From the NCBI GenBank assembly GCA_903903205.1, contig CAIUXU010000278.1, forward strand, positions 1 to 6,902: DNA of 6,902 nucleotides, in the 5' to 3' direction. The position numbers and the translations under genes were made by a program. A model generated the notes under the pieces. The model did not search any database, had not been told where the DNA came from, and worked only from the letters and a program-made list of their open reading frames with translations. Shown here in pieces: positions 1 through 6,078 of this stretch. The stretch's first letter is position 1; the number at the start of each line of letters is the position of its first letter. The DNA is from an uncultured Syntrophobacterales bacterium (GTDB lineage Bacteria; Desulfobacterota; Syntrophia; Syntrophales; UBA5619).

Positions 1-11
1 GCATAGTGCTG

Positions 12-77
12 AGGAAAAAGGGGGGACAGCTCCTGACTTTTTGCAGCAAAAATCGGGAGCTGTCCCCCCTTTTTCCT
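12..77 (-). terminator. Long near-perfect hairpin, probable terminator of the redox operon
   Basis: Bases 12-36 pair with 53-77 over 25 positions with one G.T wobble (34/55). The stem continues through a T5/A5 run (38-42 with 48-52) past a single bulged C at 37, leaving only a tiny loop around 43-47. Read on the minus strand, the hairpin begins 11 bases after the rubrerythrin stop and its outer arm ends in six C then five U, as an intrinsic terminator would. The palindrome also has a U run on the other strand, so it could stop transcription both ways. Its length and symmetry are more than a terminator needs, so it may also be a dispersed palindromic (REP- or MITE-like) element. Confidence 0.75.
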
Positions 78-88
78 TGATCCCTTTG

Positions 89-583
89 TCAGCTCATGGT
101 CTTGAACTTCTCTATCCCGGCGCCGCATACCGGGCAGACATCCGGCCGAACGCCGTCAGCGACGTAGCCGCAGATAAGACAAACATGGTAGGTCGTCTCT
201 CGCTCTTCGAGGAGGTGGTTCATCGCCTCCTTGTAGAGCTTCGCATGGGTCTCTTCGACATCCCGACTCTGGCTGAAATGGAGAACCGCAGCCCGGTTTC
301 CTTCTGTTTCGGCCTCCTTGACAAACCGGCTGTATGCAACTTCCGCAATCCCCTGCTCAGCCCGGAAGCTCTCCGCGAGGTTCTCTTCCGTCGTTTTGAT
401 CTCCTTCAAAACCCGCAGCGCTCTTGCCCCGTGGATCTCTTCGGACCATGCAATTACCCGGAAGAGCTTTGCCATCTGCGGATATCCCTCTTCATCCGCC
501 TTTTCCGCGTATACCTTCAGGCGCAGGGCAGCTTTGGCTTCACCTGTATAGGCCTGCTGCAACGCATCCCTCGTTCCCCCCAT
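89..583 (-). CDS. rbr: Rubrerythrin (diiron peroxidase with C-terminal rubredoxin domain)
   Basis: A 164-residue cytoplasmic protein with the two-domain rubrerythrin layout. Residues 1-130 form a ferritin-like four-helix bundle with diiron ligands E15, E48xxH51, E76 and E110xxH113. Residues 135-153 form a rubredoxin domain (C135xxC138 and C150xxC153). Family role: NAD(P)H-driven reduction of hydrogen peroxide to water, with electrons arriving through rubredoxin. An ungapped alignment by eye to the Desulfovibrio vulgaris protein puts I79 where the redox-switching glutamate (E97 there) is expected. The start at 583 has GGGGAGGG (591-598) seven bases upstream; an ATG at 590 is out of frame. It lies 35 bases after rubredoxin and is the last gene of the unit. 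The protein is slightly shorter than the D. vulgaris enzyme. Family assignment is secure; peroxidase activity is inferred. Confidence 0.95.
   Translation of the reverse strand: MGGTRDALQQAYTGEAKAALRLKVYAEKADEEGYPQMAKLFRVIAWSEEIHGARALRVLKEIKTTEENLAESFRAEQGIAEVAYSRFVKEAETEGNRAAVLHFSQSRDVEETHAKLYKEAMNHLLEERETTYHVCLICGYVADGVRPDVCPVCGAGIEKFKTMS
101..123 (-). repeat. 23-bp repeat, copy A (3' end of rubrerythrin)
   Basis: This stretch encodes the rubrerythrin C-terminal residues GIEKFK with flanking bases. It matches 608-630 at 21 of 23 positions. Both differences (110/617 and 116/623) are transitions at third codon positions in the rubrerythrin frame. Confidence 0.8.
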
Positions 584-607
584 GACGCATCCCTCCCCGA
601 GTAAAAA

Positions 608-630
608 CTTGAACTTTTCTATTCCGGCGC
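608..630 (-). repeat. 23-bp repeat, copy B (end of rubredoxin gene)
   Basis: Second copy of the rubrerythrin tail sequence, spanning the last codons and stop of the rubredoxin gene. Rubredoxin reads it in another frame (FAPE then stop). In the unused frame it spells AGIEKFK, the same peptide as the rubrerythrin tail, and that frame runs without a stop into the rubrerythrin start. It looks like a relic of a duplication or recombination between the two rubredoxin-type modules. Confidence 0.8.
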
Positions 631-777
631 GAACTCATTCTTGGCGGCTCCGCAGATAGGGCAAACCCAGTCTTCGGGAAGCTTTTCAAAAGGAACCCCC
701 GCCTTTACTCCCGCATCGGGATCACCCATCTCCGGGTCATAAACATAACCGCAAATAACACATACGTATTTTTCCAT
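619..777 (-). CDS. rd: Rubredoxin
   Basis: A 52-residue cytoplasmic one-electron carrier holding a single iron bound by four cysteines. The two knuckles are C6xxC9GYVYDP and C39xxC42GAAKNEF, with the usual PEDWVCP segment between, and the length is that of classic rubredoxins. The start at 777 is chosen over an upstream in-frame ATG at 816, because AAGGAGG (784-790) lies six bases before it and rubredoxins normally begin just ahead of the first knuckle (MEKYVCVICGY). It sits between the flavodiiron protein and rubrerythrin, two established electron acceptors of rubredoxin, so it is the likely donor to both. It is separated from fprA by 94 bases that contain an inverted repeat. Its tail overlaps a copy of the rubrerythrin C-terminal coding sequence. 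Confidence 0.96.
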   Translation of the reverse strand: MEKYVCVICGYVYDPEMGDPDAGVKAGVPFEKLPEDWVCPICGAAKNEFAPE

Positions 778-826
778 GACTTTCCTCCTTCCCCAATAAA
801 CGCTTTCTGTTAACAAAAATTTCCCC

Positions 827-868
827 CTTCGACTCCGCTCAGGGAGCGGCCGCTGAGCGGAGTCGAAG
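827..868. repeat. 16-bp perfect inverted repeat between fprA and rubredoxin
   Basis: Arms 827-842 (CTTCGACTCCGCTCAG) and 853-868 pair perfectly around a 10-base GC-rich loop. On the minus strand it begins three bases after the fprA stop. The outer arm is followed by a G run and only later a T5 (818-822 read in reverse), so it is a poor intrinsic terminator. It could slow transcription, protect the 3' end of the upstream message, or be a dispersed genomic palindrome. Confidence 0.8.
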
Positions 869-871
869 CGC

Positions 872-2071
872 CTACAGGCGGCAGCGAACCTTCTCAGCCA
901 TCTCTTTCCCGAGTTCGTAACAACGGGAAAGAAGCTCTACGTTCGGCACGTTCTTCACGCGAATACCCTCCGCTTTTTCTATCTTCATCTCCGCGAAAAC
1001 ATCCTCGATCTGTTTTACGGCCTCCCCGCTCCAGCCGTATGAACCGAAAGCTGCGCCGATGAGGTTCTTCGGCTTCAAGCCCTTCAGATAGGTCAGGATG
1101 TCTGCAATGTTCGGGAGCAGGTGGTTGTTGAGGGTCGGTGAACCGACCGCGAGAACAGAGGCGCCAAGAAGTTCATACGCCACGTCGCTGCGGTGTGTCG
1201 CATCCATCTCCATAAGCTTTACGTGAAGCCCGCCCGCCGCAAGCCCTTCGCTGATCGCGCGGGCCATCTTTTCCGTACTCTGCCACATCGTCGCATAGAC
1301 GACGACCGCCTTTGCCTCGGGTTTCTGCGCGGCCCATTTCGCATAACTTCCGATGATTCCTCCGGTCTCCTTCCGCCAGATCGGTCCGTGGTCCGGGGCG
1401 ATGATCCGGAACGAGAGTCCTGCCGCCGTTACCTTTTCGATGAGTTTTTGGACCAGTGGCGAATAGGGAAGCAGGATGTTCGCGTAGTAGGTTGCCGCCT
1501 CATAGGAGAGTAATGCCGGATCGCACTCGTCCGCAAACCGCTCCAAGGATGCGTAGTGCATTCCGAAGGCATCCTGGGAGAAGAGAAGCTCCTTCTCTTT
1601 GATGTAGGTAAACATGCTGTCCGGCCAGTGGAGCATTCGGGTCTCTAAAAACGTGAGGGTGCAGCTCCCGAGGCTGAGTGTCTCTCCGTCCTTCACGGGC
1701 GTGATATCCCGGTCGAGCGGGAAAAGTTCTTTCAGCGTCTTCGCGCCGACAGTCGAGGCGAACACCTTTTCAGGATTCACCGCCGCGATCACCGCAGGGA
1801 GAGCGCCGGAGTGGTCCATCTCCGAGTGGTTGGAGACGATGTAATCGATCTTTCCCGGATCGATTACCGAGGCGATGCGGGTCATCATCTCCTCCTGAAA
1901 AGGCGCCTTGACCGTATCGATCAGTGTAATCTTGTCCGCGACAACCAGGTAGGCATTGTATGTGCTCCCGCGTTGCGTTTGATAACCATGAAAATCCCGG
2001 ATATTCCAGTCGATGGCGCCGACCCACCAGACACCTTCCGCTACAGGTACGGCCTTGAACGTGTTTTTCAT
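872..2071 (-). CDS. fprA: FprA-family flavodiiron protein (A-type flavoprotein, O2/NO reductase)
   Basis: A 399-residue soluble protein of standard class A flavodiiron length. Residues 1-250 form a metallo-beta-lactamase-like domain carrying the full set of diiron ligands: H82-x-E84-x-D86-H87, H148, D167 and H228. From about residue 254 a flavodoxin domain follows, with an FMN phosphate-loop motif (VVYATMWQSTEKMA) and later segments around GSPTLNNHLLPN and FGSYGWSGEA. The family reduces O2 to water or NO to N2O, usually with electrons from rubredoxin, which is encoded next. There is no fused rubredoxin or flavin-reductase domain, so an external donor is needed. The start is preceded by GAGGAG (2077-2082) at five bases, and its ATG overlaps the iorB stop as ATGA, implying translational coupling. 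O2 versus NO preference cannot be told from sequence alone. Confidence 0.96.
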   Translation of the reverse strand: MKNTFKAVPVAEGVWWVGAIDWNIRDFHGYQTQRGSTYNAYLVVADKITLIDTVKAPFQEEMMTRIASVIDPGKIDYIVSNHSEMDHSGALPAVIAAVNPEKVFASTVGAKTLKELFPLDRDITPVKDGETLSLGSCTLTFLETRMLHWPDSMFTYIKEKELLFSQDAFGMHYASLERFADECDPALLSYEAATYYANILLPYSPLVQKLIEKVTAAGLSFRIIAPDHGPIWRKETGGIIGSYAKWAAQKPEAKAVVVYATMWQSTEKMARAISEGLAAGGLHVKLMEMDATHRSDVAYELLGASVLAVGSPTLNNHLLPNIADILTYLKGLKPKNLIGAAFGSYGWSGEAVKQIEDVFAEMKIEKAEGIRVKNVPNVELLSRCYELGKEMAEKVRCRL

Positions 2072-2703
2072 TGCTTCTCCTCTTTTACTGAAAAGACAAA
2101 CGCCTCGCCGATCGCAAATGCACGGAGGTTTACTTCCACCCGCGCAGCCGGCATTCCGTCCCGGATCACACTTTCAAAAAGATCCCGATCGATCGGGAGA
2201 ACGCCCAGCCCGGCAACAGCGCCGATCATGATGATGTTCCCGAGTATGGGATTGCCGAGACGGATCGCCTCCTCGGTCGCAGCCAAGAAACGCGCCTCCG
2301 CAGCCAGCGCAGTGACCTTTGCGCGGATTGTCTCCTCGGATGGATATTCCTCTTCGCCGGTAATCACGCCGACGGGATAGATGGGGCGAAGGTTCACAAC
2401 AACTTTTACGGACCGATTCCCGTAACCGGCGAGGACGCGGATCCCCTCGATCGGCTCGATCGCGACGATCAGATCGGCCCCACCTTTCGGGATCTGCGGG
2501 CTCCAGACCGATTCCGATGAGACCCGGATATGGCTCATGACCGAACCTCCCCGCTGGGACATTCCGAAGGTCTCCCCGATCGTCACCTTGAACCCCTTCC
2601 GAACCAGCATGTTCGACAACACGCGGGAGGCCATGACGTTCCCCTGGCCCCCTACGCCGGTGATCACGATATTGTACGGATCTTTCGCCAAGGTCTCTTT
2701 CAT
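2068..2703 (-). CDS. iorB: Indolepyruvate:ferredoxin oxidoreductase, beta subunit
   Basis: A 211-residue protein matching the gamma-type domain of 2-oxoacid:ferredoxin oxidoreductases. The N-terminal GVGGQG motif (residues 16-21) and the following segment with GETFGMSQRGGSV (43-55) are hallmarks of this subunit. It pairs with IorA to decarboxylate aryl-pyruvates made from aromatic amino acids, giving aryl-acetyl-CoA, CO2 and reduced ferredoxin in the cytoplasm. It has no iron-sulfur motif of its own; the clusters are on IorA. GAGGAGG (2714-2720) lies ten bases upstream within the end of iorA. The start overlaps the iorA stop as ATGA and its stop overlaps the fprA start in the same way. Length is normal for IorB. 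The exact substrate remains an inference. Confidence 0.94.
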   Translation of the reverse strand: MKETLAKDPYNIVITGVGGQGNVMASRVLSNMLVRKGFKVTIGETFGMSQRGGSVMSHIRVSSESVWSPQIPKGGADLIVAIEPIEGIRVLAGYGNRSVKVVVNLRPIYPVGVITGEEEYPSEETIRAKVTALAAEARFLAATEEAIRLGNPILGNIIMIGAVAGLGVLPIDRDLFESVIRDGMPAARVEVNLRAFAIGEAFVFSVKEEKQ

Positions 2704-4643
2704 GGCTTAACCGCCTCCTCGCTCCGAATAGCTTCGGCTGGGCAGATCCGGACGCAGAACCCGCAGCCGGCGCAGATCACTTCGTCGATCTCGGCCCTTT
2801 TTTGCTCCTGGTTCCAGAGGAGCCCGGGACAGCGGAAAATTCTTGTGCAGAGACGATTGCAACCGCAGTCTTCACCTCGGCAGCGGGTCTCGTCCACCCG
2901 CATGGAGAACCGTTTCTTTCCTTTTTTCTCCGGGGAGAGTGCGCAGGACTGCTTCAGGATGAGAACCTTTACCTCTGGTTGTTCCAGAAGGCGGTTCAGC
3001 GTCTCCCGCGTCTCAATCAACTCGAAGGGATCCAGAATCGTCACCGGAACGCCCATCGCCCTGCAGAGTGCGGCGATATCGACCATCGGAGCGGCCTCTC
3101 CCATGGCGTTGACGTCAAGCCCCGGGTGAGACTGGAATCCCGTCATCGCCGTGCCGCTGTTGTCGAGGACTACGAAGGTCATATCGGCGCGCTGGTGGAC
3201 TGCGTTGATCAGCGCGGGGATCGCCGCGTGGTAGAATGTTGAATCTCCGCAGACGGCAAGGACCGGCTGCGTCATGCCAAAAGGACCCAATTTCCCGAAC
3301 CCGGAGGCGATTCCGGTTCCCGACCCCATCGCATGGAGCGTTTTTGCTGTATGGAAACCGGCCGCCTGGAATAGGGCGGCCATCGCGTAGCATCCGATAT
3401 CCCCGCAGACGAAACCGCCGCGGTGATCCCGCTGAAGCGCCTCACGGATAGCCCAGTAGGAGGCGCGGTGCGGACATCCGGGGCAGAAAGTCTGATCGCG
3501 CTTCGGTAGGAATTCGGTGAGTCCTCGAAGTTTTTCCCCGTATTCGGCAGGAATCGCGGGTGGATCAATCCCCAGGATCCTGCCTATGGCGGCGGCGACA
3601 AGGTCCGGATTCAACTCACCGACCATTGGGAGTGCACCGTCGTTCTTCCCGTAAAAGGTCTTGATGCCGATCTCTCGCGCCTGTTCAGCGCAGAGGATCT
3701 TCACCTGGTCTTCGAGAAATGGGAGCACCTCCTCGACAATCAGAACGTTCTTCGTCCGGAGCAGATGCCTCTTCAGCAGCGCCGGCGGCAGTGGCCACGT
3801 CGTGCCGAGCTTGAGGATGCCCACGCGTCCTTCTGCGCGGAGCAGCGATACGGCCTCTCGGCTGTAGAGTGTGCAGGCGCTGCTTGTAATGATAAGAAGT
3901 TCCGGCTTCTCCGGTCCTTGATATGTATTGAAGGGACTCTCTTCAAAGAGGGCAACTGCCTTCTGGAGCTTTTCCTGCTGGAGACGGTGTTTGGCAATGA
4001 CCGGGGCGCTGGTGACTGGCCCCCGAACGGGATCAGTCAGTGGACCGTCGCAAAGGAATTCAGCTTTTCCCTTCAGGGTTGGGAGAATCCCCAGAACGAC
4101 GTTTCCGCTCGCATGCGACATTCGGGTTACGCTGCGCACCATGACGACGTTCCGTATCTGCTCCGAAAGGTCAAACGCCCAGCGTGTCATCTCTTTGGCT
4201 TCCTGGAAGTCCGCAGGTTCGATCAGAGGGATCTCCATGAGCCGCGCGAAATGACGGGATTCTCCTTCATTGACGCTGGAGAGGGCGCCCGGGTCGTCGC
4301 AGGTGATGAGAATCATTCCGCCCCGCGTTCCCGATCCGGTCAGATGGAGGAGAAAATCGGAGGCGACGTTGACGCCGTTCTGCTTCATCACACAGAGGGA
4401 GCGAAGCCCCGCGAAGGATGCTGCTGCCGCGACCTCCATCGCCACCTTTTCGTTGGTGGACCACTCCACATAGAGTTTTCCCGCTTCCGAAAAGCGGGAG
4501 AGCGTCTCGATAATCTCCGAGGAAGGTGTGCCAGGATAGCCCGCGGCAACCCGAACCCCGGCTTCCAAGGCGCCACGGGCGATGGCCTCGTTCCCCATCA
4601 GCAGAACCTCGGTCCCTTCTTTCTGTTCACGGTCCAAAGACAT
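2700..4643 (-). CDS. iorA: Indolepyruvate:ferredoxin oxidoreductase, alpha subunit
   Basis: A 647-residue catalytic subunit with the family's normal domain order and length. Residues about 10-180 are the pyrimidine-binding domain (GYPGTPSSEI near 35-44). A middle domain follows. The TPP-binding domain spans about 380-565, with CPGCPHR at 387-393 and the GDS...N motif (G466-S468, N495). A ferredoxin-like tail holds a first cluster with irregular spacing (C588, C593, C595, C599, C605) and a canonical second one (C624xxC627xxC630xxxC634P). With IorB it converts aryl-pyruvate plus CoA to aryl-acyl-CoA, CO2 and reduced ferredoxin, and is oxygen-sensitive. GGAGGG (4649-4654) supports the start. It lies 35 bases after the FrhB-like gene. 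No aminotransferase or acyl-CoA ligase is visible in the window to confirm the substrate, so a related 2-oxoacid is possible. Confidence 0.95.
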   Translation of the reverse strand: MSLDREQKEGTEVLLMGNEAIARGALEAGVRVAAGYPGTPSSEIIETLSRFSEAGKLYVEWSTNEKVAMEVAAAASFAGLRSLCVMKQNGVNVASDFLLHLTGSGTRGGMILITCDDPGALSSVNEGESRHFARLMEIPLIEPADFQEAKEMTRWAFDLSEQIRNVVMVRSVTRMSHASGNVVLGILPTLKGKAEFLCDGPLTDPVRGPVTSAPVIAKHRLQQEKLQKAVALFEESPFNTYQGPEKPELLIITSSACTLYSREAVSLLRAEGRVGILKLGTTWPLPPALLKRHLLRTKNVLIVEEVLPFLEDQVKILCAEQAREIGIKTFYGKNDGALPMVGELNPDLVAAAIGRILGIDPPAIPAEYGEKLRGLTEFLPKRDQTFCPGCPHRASYWAIREALQRDHRGGFVCGDIGCYAMAALFQAAGFHTAKTLHAMGSGTGIASGFGKLGPFGMTQPVLAVCGDSTFYHAAIPALINAVHQRADMTFVVLDNSGTAMTGFQSHPGLDVNAMGEAAPMVDIAALCRAMGVPVTILDPFELIETRETLNRLLEQPEVKVLILKQSCALSPEKKGKKRFSMRVDETRCRGEDCGCNRLCTRIFRCPGLLWNQEQKRAEIDEVICAGCGFCVRICPAEAIRSEEAVKP

Positions 4644-4678
4644 CCGGTCCCTCCACGTTTGTCATGCTATCCGAATAC

Positions 4679-5791
4679 TTACAATCTGTTTGCCGCCGCC
4701 TTTTTCTTTCCCAGTGAGGCCGCCTTCAGTTTTTCCAGATTTTCAGCCGACGGCTCGCGGAATTCGAGAACGCCCCGACGCCGCGCCAGTTCCAGGAGAT
4801 CCATTCCCCGCTTTGTCCGGACGATCACCTGGTTCCAGGAGCGCGCCATCTCCCAACCCTCTGGAAGCCGGGCCGACCCCACCGAAAGATCGCTGAATTC
4901 AGCCGTCATGTCGCCGCAGAAATGGCAGGATTCCCGCACGCAAGGGGTAACATCGTCGAGAGAAACCCGGATGGTCTCCCCGTGGGTGTAAACCTCGAGG
5001 GTATGGTAACGGCTGGGCGGAATGTCCATTCCCGTTACTTGGGAAAGATCCGTTTTTTCTTTCAGCAAGGCGGCAAGTTTTTGCCAGGAGAGGGCCCAGC
5101 CGCAGAAAAGCCCCACAACGAGGTGAAGTTTTTCAATGCCATTTTCGACTTTGCGCAAATGGGGCCGTGATGAGGCATCTTCTCCCCAGTTGCGCATCTT
5201 GGCCAAGGCAACCGCTTGGCAGGGCGTAGCCACGATGCCGATCTTTGCGGCATCCCCTCGGCAGATCCGGTTGAATTCGGCAACCGTGGGAGAGACGACG
5301 AAACGGCTCTTGCCCATCTTTGCGGCGATTTCCGGATCGGTGATCGTCATGCTGCGAGGAAGCAGTTCCTCTCCTTCATCCGTGAGAACGGCAGCGTCAA
5401 TGAGTCCCTCCCTGAGGGCGAGCGTCATAAGCGTGGTTACCGTGCCGCCATGTTGGGCATTACGGCGGAGGCCCTCATCAGCCGTGCGCGTGATGAAGAA
5501 CCCCTTGATCGTCCCCAACTCCGGTGTGCCTTCCGTTTCAGGATAGAGTTTTTGCCGCAGGTCGTCCAGGTCCGCCGGCGTCTGTGGGCAGCAGGCGTAA
5601 CATCTTCCCTGGGCAAGATCGCATGAGTGGAGGGTTACGGTCCTGTCGTGATGGATCGTCTGATAGGGGCAGATATTGATGCACGCGCCGCAACCCGTAC
5701 AGAGACCGGTCCTGAGAACCTTTTCCTCCAGTTCCTTCTGTCCCCCCCGGCCGTTTCCCGCGTCCATCGGATCTCTCTTCTGCTGCTGCAT
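4679..5791 (-). CDS. FrhB/FdhB-family iron-sulfur flavoprotein (coenzyme F420 hydrogenase/dehydrogenase beta-subunit-like)
   Basis: A 370-residue protein from the chosen start. It opens with a ferredoxin motif (C31xxC34xxC37xxxC41P) and a second cysteine group (C57, C64, C67, C68, then P). The FrhB/FdhB core follows, with GGTVTTL (115-121), ATPCQA (C191), GLFCGW (C230) and a C284...C289xxC292GD segment before DLSVG (301-305). Family members carry FAD and Fe-S clusters and pass electrons between ferredoxin, flavins and F420 or other acceptors. The name does not prove F420 use. The start at 5791 has GGAGGTGGAG (5799-5808) at seven bases. An upstream ATG at 5860 has no ribosome site and overlaps the -10 box of the best promoter; one at 5767 has only a weak site. 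First gene of the operon, so a likely electron-transfer partner of IorAB or the rubredoxin branch (inference). Confidence 0.88.
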   Translation of the reverse strand: MQQQKRDPMDAGNGRGGQKELEEKVLRTGLCTGCGACINICPYQTIHHDRTVTLHSCDLAQGRCYACCPQTPADLDDLRQKLYPETEGTPELGTIKGFFITRTADEGLRRNAQHGGTVTTLMTLALREGLIDAAVLTDEGEELLPRSMTITDPEIAAKMGKSRFVVSPTVAEFNRICRGDAAKIGIVATPCQAVALAKMRNWGEDASSRPHLRKVENGIEKLHLVVGLFCGWALSWQKLAALLKEKTDLSQVTGMDIPPSRYHTLEVYTHGETIRVSLDDVTPCVRESCHFCGDMTAEFSDLSVGSARLPEGWEMARSWNQVIVRTKRGMDLLELARRRGVLEFREPSAENLEKLKAASLGKKKAAANRL

Positions 5792-5858
5792 GGCGCCGCT
5801 CCACCTCCGCCCGTTCAAATGTCCGGGAATGGCCTTTCCTTCCCGATTTTCCGGGGGC

Positions 5859-5889
5859 ATTCTAACACGAGCAGCCGTTTTACTGTCAA
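5859..5889 (-). promoter_or_regulatory. Sigma70-type promoter for the six-gene operon
   Basis: On the minus strand there is a consensus -35 TTGACA (5884-5889) and an extended -10 TGTTAGAAT whose core TAGAAT is 5859-5864. The spacer is 19 bases, longer than ideal, but the TG extension can compensate. Transcription would begin near 5852, giving an untranslated leader of about 60 bases before the start at 5791. Confidence 0.6.
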
Positions 5890-5909
5890 CCCAAAATCAC
5901 CCAAAATCA
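5890..5909. repeat. Two tandem 10-bp repeats abutting the -35 box
   Basis: CCCAAAATCA occurs twice head to tail (5890-5899, 5900-5909), directly next to the operon -35 box at 5884-5889. The one-helical-turn period places both copies on the same face of the DNA, as expected for a dimeric activator or repressor site. No known regulator motif is recognised. Confidence 0.6.
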
Positions 5910-5924
5910 CAGGAAAAAATAAAT

Positions 5925-5936
5925 GAAAATATTTTC
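5925..5936. promoter_or_regulatory. 12-bp AT-rich palindrome in the divergent promoter region
   Basis: GAAAATATTTTC is a perfect palindrome lying between the operon promoter and the tRNA promoter. Such sites can bind dimeric regulators, but AT-rich palindromes of this size also arise by chance. No family motif is recognised. Confidence 0.3.
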
Positions 5937-5949
5937 TGCAAGACTCCTG

Positions 5950-5978
5950 TTGACAACAGCCTTTTCTTATATTATTAA
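5950..5978 (+). promoter_or_regulatory. Promoter of tRNA-Asn
   Basis: A consensus -35 TTGACA (5950-5955) is followed after 17 bases by TATTAA (5973-5978, four of six matches to the -10 consensus), within an AT-rich stretch. The predicted start near 5985 leaves a leader of about 13 bases before the mature tRNA. The -35 box lies inside a 13-bp odd palindrome, CTGTTG-A-CAACAG (5947-5959). Confidence 0.65.
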
Positions 5979-5997
5979 GCATCCGCTAAAAAGATCT

Positions 5998-6073
5998 TCC
6001 CCAGTAGCTCAGTCGGTAGAGCAGATGGCTGTTAACCATCTTGTCCGTGGTTCGAGTCCGCGCTGGGGAGCCA
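5998..6073 (+). tRNA. tRNA-Asn (anticodon GUU)
   Basis: All cloverleaf elements can be drawn. The acceptor stem TCCCCAG (5998-6004) pairs with CTGGGGA (6063-6069). The D arm is GCTC/GAGC around AGTCGGTA. The anticodon stem GATGG/CCATC surrounds the loop CTGTTAA with anticodon GTT at 6031-6033. There is a five-base variable loop, and a T arm CGTGG/CCGCG with loop TTCGAGT. The discriminator is G6070 and CCA is encoded (6071-6073). It has its own promoter, is followed by a terminator and is divergent from the redox operon, so it appears to be a monocistronic tRNA gene. tRNA 3' ends are common integration targets; no second copy of its 3' end is present in the window. Confidence 0.97.
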
Positions 6074-6078
6074 AACAA

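Noticed and set aside
41..604. 187-codon open frame on the plus strand
   Set aside because: It is antisense to the well-supported rubrerythrin gene and begins inside the terminator hairpin, with no domain signature.
3765..4991. 408-codon open frame on the plus strand
   Set aside because: It lies wholly opposite iorA and the FrhB-like gene, whose domains are unmistakable. It shows no recognised motif and is low-complexity in places, typical of the complement of a coding strand.
5890..5909. CRISPR-like repeats
   Set aside because: Only two 10-base units with no spacer; far too short for a CRISPR array.
5627..5926. Plus-strand frames at 5627-5926 and 5676-5978
   Set aside because: They lie opposite the start and promoter of the FrhB-like gene and lack ribosome sites and motifs.
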